The notes beneath the pieces are model-generated. The model worked only from the letters and a program-made list of their open reading frames with translations, had not been told where the DNA came from and did no database searches. A stretch of DNA of 64,000 bases from Sophora flavescens (taxonomy: Eukaryota; Streptophyta; Magnoliopsida; Fabales; Fabaceae): the NCBI GenBank assembly GCA_030762895.1, contig CM061070.1, positions 80,839,291 through 80,903,290 of the forward strand. Direction: 5' to 3'. Positions 12,863 through 23,957 of the stretch are shown here, piece by piece (the stretch's first letter is position 1; each line of letters begins with the position of its first letter). The translations under genes were made by a program, and so were the position numbers.

Positions 12863-12880
12863 TGGCGCCGTTGCCGGGGA
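12863..12880 (+). other. Primer-binding site, tRNA-Asp type (family A, unit 1)
   Basis: TGGCGCCGTTGCCGGGGA is complementary to the 3' end of plant tRNA-Asp (including CCA), the primer typical of Athila-lineage elements. It is six bases from the LTR end. Confidence 0.9.
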
Positions 12881-13055
12881 TTGGTTTTGTCAATATCATT
12901 AGTAACAAATGAGACAACTAGTTTAGACATTTTTATTTTATTTTTCTGTATATAATTGATACTTTTCTTTTGTTAGTTTTGTATATATTTGTTTTTGTAT
13001 TTCTTTGATCTTGTGCTTAATTGTCTGTGAGGTGGAAAATTGATTAGATAGGATC

Positions 13056-14252
13056 ATGGACTACAATTGGTACCAACCATCTGATGCAGAAAGTGAATTA
13101 TCTGAGCTGCAGCTGCGGGTAGATATGCTGCAGTTGGCCGTAAAAATCCAACAAGTGAGTGATGAGCTGTCAAGGGCAACTGTCCCTCCTCCACCAATGG
13201 TAGTTTGTTCTGAATGGGGAAATCAATTTCCCAACACTTCTACTCCATGGTGGGGGAACCCTCCAAACAATGCTTTGATGGATGAAGGGGAACATTGGGA
13301 ATCTTCCACACCTTGGTATGATGAGCCATCCCCATTGGAAGTTGTTTGGGAGAACTTCAAATCTGCATTCCCAGTCGAGGTTGAGCAACCTATCCCGGAT
13401 AGTCAACCTCACTTAGAGGCCGTTTTGGAGAACTTCATGGCAACAACAATGGAAGAATTAAAGAATCAAGAAGATGCCATTCGAAGTCTCGGGGTACGAA
13501 TTGAGGAATTCTCTAACCTACTATCCAAAATGCCAGATGAGGACTTGATGGATGATGATGAAGATGATGCAATAATGGATGAGGAGGAAGAAGAAGAAGT
13601 GGGAGCAACCGAGTCAAGAAGTGAAGACCCTGTTTTGGAGAACATAGTTGCACCACTCCCCATTGAACCCTTGACTAAAGAGCCTGAAAGGAAGAGGCAT
13701 TTGGAGGATAGCTATGTCACCATGCTCGGGGATGATGAAGAACTTGTGAAATTAAATGATGCTATTGGCCCCTATGCATGTGTGGAATGTGATGGGAGAA
13801 ACACTTGTGTGGTTTGTGCGGAGATTTCTGCATATTTGGAAGGTGATGGATTTGGCGATGCTGAGAGTGAAGATGGTACAGAAGCCAGAACAGCACCAAT
13901 GATCCTCTCGATTTGTTTGCCACCTCACATTTTAAAGCAGTCAATAATGGAGTTCATGCCTCTGCCTGAGGTTGAACCCCATTTTTATTGGGAAGATTTT
14001 ATGGATAAAGGGGTCATCTTTGACCCGAGTGGAATTGAAAAGCACTTCCCATTTGAAGAAGTCGGCATGAATTTCGAGCGCTCACTTCCACATCTTTGCT
14101 ACAAACCGTGGGATCCAAGTGAAAGATCTCACATGGTTAGCATTCCTTGGTCCTTATACCACAGGTTATGGGATCCAGGTGGATGCTTCTTGATGAGTCA
14201 AGCTAGTGACGTTAAAGAAGCGCTTATTGGGAGGCAACCCAACTTTTCTTAA
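13056..14252 (+). CDS. 398-residue family A ORF, unit 1; function unknown, possibly gag-derived
   Basis: Uninterrupted frame from ATG 13056. Visible parts: heptad-like helix at residues 11-40; a Trp/Pro-rich segment 45-100; a second predicted coiled coil 123-160 whose pattern (NFM...LKNQEDAIRSLGVRIEEF) resembles the C-terminal part of Athila gag, as in the family C gag here; a very acidic run 161-181; a cysteine cluster C242-x2-C245-x5-C251-x2-C254 that could bind zinc; and a C-terminal region with two WDP motifs (352-354 and 372-374). No signal peptide, membrane segment, protease, RT or integrase motif. The last 16 or so codons run through SQASDVKEALIGRQPNF, DNA that is non-coding after pol in family C (45800-45855), so the frame is a fusion into post-pol sequence. 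Maintenance in two copies suggests recent activity or selection. Confidence 0.65.
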   Translation: MDYNWYQPSDAESELSELQLRVDMLQLAVKIQQVSDELSRATVPPPPMVVCSEWGNQFPNTSTPWWGNPPNNALMDEGEHWESSTPWYDEPSPLEVVWENFKSAFPVEVEQPIPDSQPHLEAVLENFMATTMEELKNQEDAIRSLGVRIEEFSNLLSKMPDEDLMDDDEDDAIMDEEEEEEVGATESRSEDPVLENIVAPLPIEPLTKEPERKRHLEDSYVTMLGDDEELVKLNDAIGPYACVECDGRNTCVVCAEISAYLEGDGFGDAESEDGTEARTAPMILSICLPPHILKQSIMEFMPLPEVEPHFYWEDFMDKGVIFDPSGIEKHFPFEEVGMNFERSLPHLCYKPWDPSERSHMVSIPWSLYHRLWDPGGCFLMSQASDVKEALIGRQPNFS

Positions 14253-14489
14253 CCCTTCTCTTTAGTTAATTTTGTTTTTGCTTTAACCTCTTGAATAATT
14301 TGAGAAGCTCAAGAGGTTTGTTAATAAATTTGTTAAGTGTCTTCAGATTTTAAATAAAGGAAGGAGAAAAAGAGCAGGGAGAAACAAAGCCAAAAAGCAT
14401 GTGAGCCAACACCCGCTACCACCTCGGTAAGCCGTTCCAATTTTTTTTTACTTTATTTTATTTTTCTCTCCTCTCCAACCTGATTGTTT

Positions 14490-14505
14490 ACATTGGGGAC
14501 AATGT
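14490..14505 (+). repeat. Conserved 16-base palindrome ACATTGGGGACAATGT (unit 1)
   Basis: Six-base stem with a GGGA loop, followed within nine bases by AAGCTTGGGGT (14514-14524), a near copy of the polypurine tract next to the 3' LTR. The same pair occurs in unit 2 and in families B and C. Confidence 0.7.
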
Positions 14506-14524
14506 AAATCTTTAAGCTTGGGGT

Positions 14525-15798
14525 AGGGGTATTTTGCATATGTTCATATCTTGCATTGTAAATATTGCATTCATATAGGTTTAAGTTTGCATGATCACAT
14601 GAATTGATTGCCCTTGCTTAGATTGAGCTTATGATTGTTAGAGCTAAGTGCCAATTTTTTTTTTTTTGTGATAGTGGATTTGTGAACCCAATTCTGTTTA
14701 TTCTTGTGATATGGCTGCAAATGAATATGCTTGAGATGATTTCGGATAGTTGATGATTAGCATATGTTTCTTTAGACTTGTGTTTCTCACTGGTTCTTGA
14801 ACTGATAAATGTGAGCTTTTGAGCCATTAGGGGGTACTCACTAAATCTGCCCCCATTCTTTGTATAGAGTGTTATTCCTCTTGGTTTGTTTTCTCTAGAA
14901 CTTGACTTAAAACCATGTTAAAGCTTAAAATTTTTGGAAACATTTTTGAAAATGATTGAGGCAATAGGTATTCTTCTGGCCTTCTGAGCTTTGAATGTGT
15001 AAATGCTACCCTTAGTTGCCCAATTTTGAGCCAAAATGAATAAAATGTTTTTCTTGGTACCCTGAAAAATTTTGATACATATACTTGATAAGGGACCTTC
15101 TAAAGTATCACAAAAAGGGTGAAAAAGGTAGTTGAAAGTTTGGGAAAAGAATCAGAAAAAAAAAAAAAAATTCTCCCCGTCTCCAAATAAAAAGAAAAAA
15201 AAAGAAAAATTAAAAATAAATAGAGAAGGGGATGACAAAAAGCAATAAAAGAAAAAGAAAGAAAAGAAAGGTGGAAAAATGTATTGAAAACCCAATAAGG
15301 TATTTTAGAAGGTGCCTTGTGTTGAATTGTTGATACTTGGCTTAGCCTTTTGAAATATCCCTTTCTTGTTATCCCCACCTAAAGATTAATCCCATGGCCA
15401 CGTTACAACCAAATAAAGACCTCTTGATTCTTAAGTGTTTTTCATAAATAAAGTGGAGATTTGGTTGATAGTCAAGCATATGGTAGGAATCATTCCTTGA
15501 GGAAAATGGAGCGAATTGTTATATATACTTGAACACTTGAGTGAGTGAGGCAAGAAAGAGAACCAAGCAAACAAACAAGCTTGGGGTGAGCTTCAAGTGA
15601 GCAAGAGTGCCCGAATCAGTGAGAATGTGAGTCTAGGAAACTTAAGCCCCTAATTGGACTTGAATTGATTGTCTCTTGCTGAATTGTTTGAATTGCTTGT
15701 TGCTTGGATCATTTTACTCGGGTTCTTAGTTCACTATCCATGTTTTGACTGTTTATCTCTTCTGGCCTTAGTTTTTGCTTGAGGACAAGCAAAGTCTT
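14525..15798 (+). other. 3' non-coding region of family A unit 1
   Basis: AT-rich with no supported ORF on either strand. It contains a poly-A run (about 15156-15170) and purine-rich tracts (15190-15270), and ends with TTGAGGACAAGCAAAG, a conserved phrase just before the polypurine tract of Athila-type elements. The same landmarks occur in families B and C. Confidence 0.7.
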
Positions 15799-15813
15799 AA
15801 GCTTGGGGTGATT
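15799..15813 (+). other. Polypurine tract of unit 1
   Basis: AAGCTTGGGGTGATT directly precedes LTR 2; the same string is found before LTR 3, before the family B 3' LTR and, in reverse, next to the family C 3' LTR. Confidence 0.8.
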
Positions 15814-17042
15814 TGATGAGTGTGATTTTACCTCATTTTTCATGTACATTTCGGCATGCATTTGCATATAGTTAGTGGTAATTAGTGTTGATTTTGTATA
15901 GTTTTTCCTTTGGAACGGATGAGGTGGTTTCTGGTGTTGTTTTGCAGGATTTCATGGAAAAATGCCCAGGAATCAACCTTGGTGGAGCTTGGATGAAAAA
16001 AGAGATTAGAAGTGAAGGTTATGAGCCAAACAGAGACCATCACGGCCGTGATGAATAAGTGAATGAAGAGGCGCCCAAGTCAGAGACCATCACGGCCTGG
16101 CCGTGATGGCTGTCACGGCCGTGACGGGCGACGGACCTATAAATGAACCTGCACTGAACAGAAAAGGGGGACCAACTTTTAACCTAAAATAAGGGGCACT
16201 TGGAGGCAGGCTAAGGCTGGTGGCTGGAGAGGGTTTCTACCCAAAAAGGGGGGCATTTTCTCTGCTCTTGGACGGAGAGAAGATTGGAGGAAGCTTGTCT
16301 ATGAGTGTTCTCCATCCTTTCTCTTTTTCCTTTTTGTATTTCCTTATCATGAGTAGTTAAATCCCCATTGTTGGGGTTAGATGAACTTGTCTGAACTTGT
16401 GTAATTGATTTGGTAATTTAATACAAGTTTCTATTTCGTATGAGTATGTGATTCTGTGTTTAATGCTTTCCTTGGATTAGCTACCCATAGGAATGATTTG
16501 TTGCTTTGATAGATGACTGGAAGGTTGGTATTAAGGCATGCTCATGAATCATATGCCAAGTAGGTCAAGAATCTAGACATAGGTGTTGGATGCTTGCATT
16601 ATTATAAGTCTTAACTTAATGCAAAATCCCAGGTTATTCCACCTAAGACATTAGGGTTTAATTTGGGGTTTTAGGCTCAATGCACCTAAGACATTAGGCT
16701 TGAGTAATTTAGAAAAGGCTTGATTGGCATAATTGAATTAGGACTTGTGTTAGAAGCCATTTCATTGCAACTAAGGGAGGATTAGTGTAGTCTAACCCTG
16801 ACAATTCTAGCCACATCCCGGTTTGCATACCAAGTGTTTGTTAAAAATTCTAAAAGACCAAAAACATTTTATTTTCTGTTTAATCCCTCACACTTTAGAT
16901 TAGTCTAAATAGTTGTTGATTTTGCGAATTGGTAATTGACATCCAATCCCTGTGGATACGATAACCGGTCTCACCACCGTATTACTTGATTGCGACGAGG
17001 TGCACTTGCCTTTATTTATATATCTTAAAAATACACGCATCA
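15814..17042 (+). repeat. Family A LTR 2 (shared middle LTR)
   Basis: Serves as 3' LTR of unit 1 and 5' LTR of unit 2. TATA box at 16138-16144. Its palindrome array (GGCTGTCACGGCCGTGACGG) matches LTR 3 rather than LTR 1, but near 16588-16602 it has private changes not shared with LTRs 1 and 3, so it is a mosaic. Confidence 0.93.
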
Positions 17043-17048
17043 AGTTTT

Positions 17049-17066
17049 TGGCGCCGTTGCCGGGGA
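17049..17066 (+). other. Primer-binding site, tRNA-Asp type (family A, unit 2)
   Basis: Same 18 bases as in unit 1, six bases after the end of LTR 2. Confidence 0.9.
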
Positions 17067-17241
17067 TTGGTTTTGTCAATATCATTAGTAACAAATGAGA
17101 CAACTAGTTTAGACATTTTTATTTTATTTTTCTGTATATAATTGATACTTTTCTTTTGTTAGTTTTGTATATATTTGTTTTTGTATTTCTTTGATCTTGT
17201 GCTTAATTGTCTGTGAGGTGGAAAATTGATTAGATAGGATC

Positions 17242-18438
17242 ATGGACTACAATTGGTACCAACCATCTGATGCAGAAAGTGAATTATCTGAGCTGCAGCT
17301 GCGGGTAGATATGCTGCAGTTGGCCGTAAAAATCCAACAAGTGAGTGATGAGCTGTCAAGGGCAATCGTCCCTCCTCCACCAATGGTAGTTTGTTCTGAA
17401 TGGGGAAATCAATTTCCCAACACTTCTACTCCATGGTGGGGGAACCCTCCAAACAATGCTTTGATGGATGAAGGGGAACATTGGGAATCTTCCACACCTT
17501 GGTATGATGAGCCATCCCCATTGGAAGTTGTTTGGGAGAACTTCAAATCTGCATTCCCAGTCGAGGTTGAGCAACCTATCCCGGATAGTCAACCTCACTT
17601 AGAGGCCGTTTTGGAGAACTTCATGGCAACAACAATGGAAGAATTAAAGAATCAAGAAGATGCCATTCGAAGTCTCGGGGTACGAATTGAGGAATTCTCT
17701 AACCTACTATCCAAAATGCCAGATGAGGACTTGATGGATGATGATGAAGATGATGCAATAATGGATGAGGAGGAAGAAGAAGAAGTGGGAGCAACCGAGT
17801 CAAGAAGTGAAGACCCTGTTTTGGAGAACATAGTTGCACCACTCCCCATTGAACCCTTGACTAAAGAGCCTGAAAGGAAGAGGCATTTGGAGGATAGCTA
17901 TGTCACCATGCTCGGGGATGATGAAGAACTTGTGAAATTAAATGATGCTATTGGCCCATATGCATGTGTGGAATGTGATGGGAGAAACACTTGTGTGGTT
18001 TGTGCGGAGATTTCTGCATATTTGGAAGGTGATGGATTTGGCGATGCTGAGAGTGAAGATGGTACAGGCTTGAACAAAGCACCAATGATCCTCTCGATTT
18101 GTTTGCCACCTCACATTTTAAAGCAGTCAATAATGGAGTTCATGCCTCTGCCTGAGGTTGAACCCTATTTTTATTGGGAAGATTTTATGGATAAAGGGGT
18201 CATCTTTGACCCGAGTGGAATTGAAAAGCACTTCCCATTTGAAGAAGTCGGCATGAATTTCGAGCGCTCACTTCCACATCTTTGCTACAAACCGTGGGAT
18301 CCAAGTGAAAGATCTCACATGGTTAGCATTCCTTGGTCCTTATACCACAGGTTATGGGATCCAGGTGGATGCTTCTTGATGAGTCAAGCTAGTGACGTTA
18401 AAGAAGCGCTTATTGGGAGGCAACCCAACTTTTCTTAA
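17242..18438 (+). CDS. 398-residue family A ORF, unit 2; function unknown
   Basis: Same length and layout as the unit 1 ORF and likewise free of stops. The visible protein differences are few: T42I, H309Y and a block change of residues 276-279 (EART in unit 1, GLNK here). The block change is several adjacent base substitutions that keep the frame, more like a gene-conversion patch from a third copy than independent point mutations. Coiled-coil segments, acidic run, Cys cluster and WDP motifs are unchanged. The upstream leader between primer site and ATG (17067-17241) is also near identical. Confidence 0.65.
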   Translation: MDYNWYQPSDAESELSELQLRVDMLQLAVKIQQVSDELSRAIVPPPPMVVCSEWGNQFPNTSTPWWGNPPNNALMDEGEHWESSTPWYDEPSPLEVVWENFKSAFPVEVEQPIPDSQPHLEAVLENFMATTMEELKNQEDAIRSLGVRIEEFSNLLSKMPDEDLMDDDEDDAIMDEEEEEEVGATESRSEDPVLENIVAPLPIEPLTKEPERKRHLEDSYVTMLGDDEELVKLNDAIGPYACVECDGRNTCVVCAEISAYLEGDGFGDAESEDGTGLNKAPMILSICLPPHILKQSIMEFMPLPEVEPYFYWEDFMDKGVIFDPSGIEKHFPFEEVGMNFERSLPHLCYKPWDPSERSHMVSIPWSLYHRLWDPGGCFLMSQASDVKEALIGRQPNFS

Positions 18439-18675
18439 CCCTTCTCTTTAGTTAATTTTGTTTTTGCTTTAACCTCTTGAATAATTTGAGAAGCTCAAGA
18501 GGTTTGTTAATAAATTTGTTAAGTGTCTTCAGATTTTAAATAAAAGAAGGAGAAAAAGAGCAGGGAGAAACAAAGCCAAAAAGCATGTGAGCCAACACCC
18601 GCTACCACCTCGGTAAGCCGTTCCAATTTTTTTTTACTTTATTTTATTTTTCTCTCCTCTCCAACCTGATTGTTT

Positions 18676-18691
18676 ACATTGGGGACAATGT
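18676..18691 (+). repeat. Conserved 16-base palindrome (unit 2)
   Basis: ACATTGGGGACAATGT followed by AAGCTTGGGGT at 18700-18710, as in unit 1. Confidence 0.7.
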
Positions 18692-18710
18692 AAATCTTTA
18701 AGCTTGGGGT

Positions 18711-20003
18711 AGGGGTATTTTGCATATGTTCATATCTTGCATTGTAAATATTGCATTCATATAGGTTTAAGTTTGCATGATCACATGAATTGATTGCCCT
18801 TGCTTAGATTGAGCTTATGATTGTTAGAGCTAAGTGCCAATTTTTTTTTTTTTTGTGATAGTGGATTTTTGAACCCAATTCTGTTTATTCTTGTGATATG
18901 GCTGCAAATGAATATGCTTGAGATGATTTCGGATAGTTGATGATTAGCATATGTTTCTTTAGACTTGTGTTTCTCACTGGTTCTTGAACTGATAAATGTG
19001 AGCTTTTGAGCCATTAGGGGGTACTCACTAAATCTGCCCCCATTCTTTGTATAGAGTGTTATTCCTCTTGGTTTGTTTTCTCTAGAACTTGACTTAAAAC
19101 CATGTTAAAGCTTAAAATTTTTGGAAACATTTTTGAAAATGATTGAGGCAATAGGTATTCTTCTGGCCTTCTGAGCTTTGAATGTGTAAATGCTACCCTT
19201 AGTTGCCCAATTTTGAGCCAAAATGAATAAAATGTTTTTCTTGGTACCCTGAAAAATTTTGATACATATACTTGATAAGGGACCTTCTAAAGTATCACAA
19301 AAAGGGTGAAAAAGGTAGTTGAAAGTTTGGGAAAAGAATCAGAAAAAAAAAAAAAAAAAATTCTCCCCGTCTCCAAATAAAAAGAAAAAAAAAGAAAAAT
19401 TAAAAATAAATAGAGAAGGGGATGACAAAAAGCAATAAAAGAAAAAGAAAGAAAAGAAAGGTGGAAAAATGTATTGAAAACCCAATAAGGTATTTTAGAA
19501 GGTGCCTTGTGTTGAATTGTTGATACTTGGCTTAGCCTTTTGAAATATCCCTTTCTTGTTATCCCCACCTAAAGATTAATCCCATGGCCACGTTACAACC
19601 AAATAAAGACCTCTTGATTCTTAAGTGTTTTTCATAAATAAAGTGGAGATTTGGTTGATAGTCAAGCATATGGTAGGAATCATTCCTTGAGGAAAATGGA
19701 GCGAATTGTTATATATACTTGAACACTTGAGTGAGTGAGGCAAGAAAGAGAACCAAGCAAACAAACAAGCTTGGGGTGAGCTTCAAGTGAGCAAGAGTGC
19801 CCGAATCAGTGAGAATGTGAGTCTAGGAAACTTAAGCCCCTAATTGGACTTGAATTGATTGTCTCTTGCTGAATTGTTTGAATTGCTTGTTGCTTGGATC
19901 ATTTTACTCGGGTTCTTAGTTCACTATCCATGTTTTGACTGTTTATCTCTTCTGGCCTTAGTTTTTGCTTGAGGACAAGCAAAGTCTTAAGCTTGGGGTG
20001 ATT
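18711..20003 (+). other. 3' non-coding region and polypurine tract of family A unit 2
   Basis: Near copy of 14525-15813, with slightly longer poly-T and poly-A runs (18841-18854 and about 19342-19360). Ends in AAGCTTGGGGTGATT at 19989-20003. Confidence 0.75.
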
Positions 20004-21232
20004 TGATGAGTGTGATTTTACCTCATTTTTCATGTACATTTCGGCATGCATTTGCATATAGTTAGTGGTAATTAGTGTTGATTTTGTATAGTTTTTCCTT
20101 TGGAACGGATGAGGTGGTTTCTGGTGTTGTTTTGCAGGATTTCATGGAAAAATGCCCAGGAATCAACCTTGGTGGAGCTTGGATGAAAAAAGAGATTAGA
20201 AGTGAAGGTTATGAGCCAAACAGAGACCATCACGGCCGTGATGAATAAGTGAATGAAGAGGCGCCCAAGTCAGAGACCATCACGGCCTGGCCGTGATGGC
20301 TGTCACGGCCGTGACGGGCGACGGACCTATAAATGAACCTGCACTGAACAGAAAAGGGGGACCAACTTTTAACCTAAAATAAGGGGCACTTGGAGGCAGG
20401 CTAAGGCTGGTGGCTGGAGAGGGTTTCTACCCAAAAAGGGGGGCATTTTCTCTGCTCTTGGACGGAGAGAAGATTGGAGGAAGCTTGTCTATGAGTGTTC
20501 TCCATCCTTTCTCTTTTTCCTTTTTGTATTTCCTTATCATGAGTAGTTAAATCCCCATTGTTGGGGTTAGATGAACTTGTCTGAACTTGTGTAATTGATT
20601 TGGTAATTTAATACAAGTTTCTATTTCGTATGAGTATGTGATTCTGTGTTTAATGCTTTCCTTGGATTAGCTACCCATAGGAATGATTTGTTGCTTTGAT
20701 AGATGACTGGAAGGTTGGTATTAAGGCATGCTCATGAATCATATGCCAAGTAGGTCAAGAATCTAGACATAGGTGTTGGCTGCTTGCAATCTTATAAGTC
20801 TTAACTTAATGCAAAATCCCAGGTTATTCCACCTAAGACATTAGGGTTTAATTTGGGGTTTTAGGCTCAATGCACCTAAGACATTAGGCTTGAGTAATTT
20901 AGAAAAGGCTTGATTGGCATAATTGAATTAGGACTTGTGTTAGAAGCCATTTCATTGCAACTAAGGGAGGATTAGTGTAGTCTAACCCTGATAATTCTAG
21001 CCACATCCCGGTTTGCATACCAAGTGTTTGTTAAAAATTCTAAAAGACCAAAAACATTTTATTTTCTGTTTAATCCCTCACACTTTAGATTAGTCTAAAT
21101 AGTTGTTGATTTTGCGAATTGGTAATTGACATCCAATCCATGTGGATACGATAACCGGTCTCACCACCGTATTACTTGATTGCGACGAGGTGCACTTGCC
21201 TTTATTTATATATCTTAAAAATACACGCATCA
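20004..21232 (+). repeat. Family A LTR 3
   Basis: TATA box at 20328-20334. Palindrome array as in LTR 2; private changes near 20992 and 21140. Ends ACGCATCA, followed by the GGGAG duplication. Confidence 0.93.
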
Positions 21233-21237
21233 GGGAG

Positions 21238-21506
21238 TTGAATTCATGATCTCCTTATCACTCCAAACCCTATGTCCCTTCTCCAAATTAATTCATCCAC
21301 CTTATAGTCCCTAATTTTAAAATCTTTTAAAATTCTTATCCAATACGAATAAAAATCTTTTATCCCAAAAAATATTGTCTTCAATCAAAGGCAAAACAGA
21401 TGATGATTTATTATTTTATTTCCTTAAGTGTCACTATATTATTGTTGGGGGATAGAGAAAGTGAAAGAAAAGAGAGAAAATTTATATCCATCCAATACAC
21501 CCTAAT
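21238..21506. other. AT-rich flank of family A
   Basis: No ORF or transposon end seen. Confidence 0.4.
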
Positions 21507-22271
21507 GGTTCGTTTGGTGGTCAGGATAAGATAGGGGCGGATAGGATAAGAGAGCAGGATAGGAGTATGATATGATATGATATGAGCAGGATAGGCTGTT
21601 ATCCTATCCGATGTTTAGTGTCCACCAGATAACCAACCGGATAACATTGTAATTTTAGTATGAATTTTAATATTTTCATTTTTGTTCTGAATGCTTTCAT
21701 ACTTTTTTAGATTTTAGTTTTTTATAATTTTCATTTTTTAAGATTATATAAAAAGACAAAATTGTCCTTGTGATAAAATTACATATAATATTTTAAATTT
21801 TTAAAGCATTGTTTAGCTTAAATTAATTTTGCTCTAATTTCAAATATTCATTTTTAGTTTTTACTTTACATATAATTAAATTATTAGAATATATTTTTAT
21901 TTATTTTTCAGTTTTTTAAAATAATGTGAATTAATAAAATTAGTCTTGTGACAAAATAAAAATAATTTTTTAAATTAATTATTAATATTTTTTATTATTT
22001 TATGTTTTATTATACTTTTTTGGTAACCATATTATATTTTATTATACTTTAATTATTTTATATATAAAATATTTTTATAATTTATTATACTATAAATCAC
22101 CTTATCCTATCCTGTTGGGTTTTAACCCAACTCCGCCTAACTAGATGAACATGATAAGATAGGTGACAACATTGGTTTATCCTATCCTGCTGGCTCACCA
22201 AACGACAATTTCAAACAGGATATGATAGCTTATCATATCCTGTCTCTCTTATACTGACCACCAAACGAGCC
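21507..22271. mobile_element. Non-autonomous DNA transposon (MITE-like) with long inverted ends
   Basis: Left end GGTTCGTTTGGTGGTCAG and right end (reverse complement) GGCTCGTTTGGTGGTCAG match over the terminal bases, and both are followed inward by ATAAGATA/GGATATGATAA-type sequence. The interior is AT-rich without ORFs and holds further copies of TATCCTATCC in both orientations. The ends resemble hAT-like or PIF-like MITEs; a clean target duplication was not resolved, so the superfamily is open. Confidence 0.65.
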
Positions 22272-23034
22272 CTAAAGATAAACACGGGATATGGGGCCGG
22301 GGACAACAGTTAGTGGAAGCCCAAGTCTTTACTCAAGGTCTAATTTACCAATCCGCACATTAACGAGACGATTAATTCCTATATGAATGATGTTTTTATT
22401 TTCTTTCAATATGTTTTTTTTTTGACACTCAACTTTTAAATATTGTTTTAGTGAAATATATCTTTCATGAACATCCATGAGGTATTACGAATTATTACTA
22501 GAAACTGGATGTTCAAAAATATTAAAATAAATTAGTCATTTGATTATAAACAAATCTGTATTTAAACTAGGATTTTAATTATTATTAAAAAATGTAATAG
22601 TGTTATAAAGATTTAATTTGGTTTTTTATATGTCACTGTTGAACTAATATTATAAAGTCATTTTTCACTTATACTCAATATTAGCCATTAGTTTTATTCT
22701 CATCCAACAATTGAAATTGAATCTAAGTGAAAAATGATTTCAATTTGTGTAAATGGATTCATCCTCTCTCTATATATATATATTTATTTATTATGTATGT
22801 GAGTGATGTAGGTGATAGTTTTCAATGAAACAGATAATTTTACAATTAATTCAACCAATAAAGAATTGTTAACAAAAGACTTGGATGCATTAGTCAAAAA
22901 AAAAAAAAAAAAGAGTTAGATGCACTAATATAAATAAATTATATACAAAGTGACTTTGTAACGGTCAAGATGTTTTGTATGGAAGATGATGGCTGGTCAC
23001 CTCGATAGACGTTTGAAACTTCTATTTTTATTTT
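22272..23034. other. AT-rich intergenic stretch
   Basis: No ORF; a poly-A run at about 22896-22912 and a short TA repeat near 22773. No recognised element. Confidence 0.4.
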
Positions 23035-23213
23035 ATTTTATAAAAGTTTAAGTGAGTTGGGTCATTAGAGTCAGAATAGGCCTCACAGCTCAAAGAATGT
23101 TTGTAGAGATATTTACAGATTACCCACTAATGAGATCTTTATGTCGGCGGTAAAATTCGAACTCACGATCTTATAAATTATGAATCGTATTCTTACCAAC
23201 TGGACCAACCTTC
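23035..23213 (-). mobile_element. tRNA-derived SINE
   Basis: On the minus strand the sequence opens with an RNA polymerase III A-box-like motif (GGTCCAGTTGGT, 23195-23206 in reverse) and a B-box-like motif (GAGTTCGAAT, 23155-23164 in reverse) at about 40-base spacing, followed by a tRNA-unrelated body and an A/T-rich 3' end. That is the organisation of plant SINEs. Target duplications were not resolved, so the ends are approximate. Confidence 0.6.
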
Positions 23214-23540
23214 GTTTAAAAGTTCTACTAATTCGGTTAAACTTCAAAGAATCTAAAAATAGCGAGATAAGAATCGAGTGTCAGGACAAAATATATAATT
23301 TAACGGGCAAAACAACATCCTAACCAATGTTTTAAGAATCGGATCGAAGATCGAATCGGTGAGACCTTTGAATCATTATTCAATTAATTCAAACGATTCA
23401 ATCATCGATTGAATCAGATGACTAATAAATTAATAAATTATAATATATATATATATTATAGAAATAAAAAATTATAAAAATACTTATAACTCAAATTTAT
23501 TAAGATAAAAGAGAGCAAGTAACATACAAGTAGACTTAAT
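23214..23540. other. Unassigned stretch
   Basis: Contains ATCGGATCGAAGATCGAATCGGT-like decayed repeat sequence (about 23338-23420) that resembles a motif upstream of the CNL gene (26270-26410). No gene. Confidence 0.35.
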
Positions 23541-23547
23541 TAATTTG

Positions 23548-23957
23548 TAGGTTAAAGTAATCTTTTGGTCCCTATATGTGCTACTGATTTTTAATTTGGT
23601 CCCTATACGTAAAAAGTTATCAATTTGGTCCCTATACGTGTCACTGGTTTTCAATTTGGTCATCACCGCTAATTGGTCCCTATATAAGAGGACCAAATTG
23701 CAAATTATTGTCACGTGTAGGGACCAATTCAACAAAAAAAATTGAAATCGATCCCTACATGTGACAATTATTTTCAATTTGGTCCCTATATATGATAATA
23801 ATTTGTAATTTGGTCCCTCTTAGATAGGGACCAATTAAAGGTAAGGACCAAATTGAAAACCAACGTCACGGATATGAACCAAATTAATAACTATTTACGT
23901 ATAGAAATCAAATTAAAAATCAGTGTCACGTATAGAAAACAAAAGATTACTTTAACC
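23548..23957. mobile_element. Foldback MITE with GGTCCCTATA repeats
   Basis: The ends are inverted copies of GGTTAAAGTAATCTTTTG. TAATTTG flanks both sides (23541-23547 and 23958-23964) and may be the target duplication. The interior repeats TTTGGTCCCTATA and its reverse complement, so most of the element can fold on itself; this type is common in legume genomes. Confidence 0.65.

Larger units (their letters stand above)
11626..21232 (+). mobile_element. Family A: tandem non-autonomous Athila-related element, LTR-int-LTR-int-LTR
   Basis: Three near-identical LTRs (11626-12856, 15814-17042, 20004-21232) separate two near-identical internal regions (12857-15813 and 17043-20003). The whole is bounded by one 5-base target duplication, GGGAG (11621-11625 and 21233-21237); there is none around the middle LTR. 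Each internal region starts with a tRNA-Asp-type primer site and ends with the AAGCTTGGGGTGATT polypurine tract, as in Athila-lineage Ty3-gypsy elements. There is no reverse transcriptase, RNase H or integrase. The only substantial ORF encodes a 398-residue protein present in both units. Likely origins are unequal recombination between LTRs of two copies, or integration of a concatemer. Confidence 0.9.

Noticed and set aside
13170..13944. Minus-strand frames opposite the family A ORF
   Set aside because: They mirror the plus ORF, including Ser runs opposite the acidic Asp/Glu run, and have no independent support.
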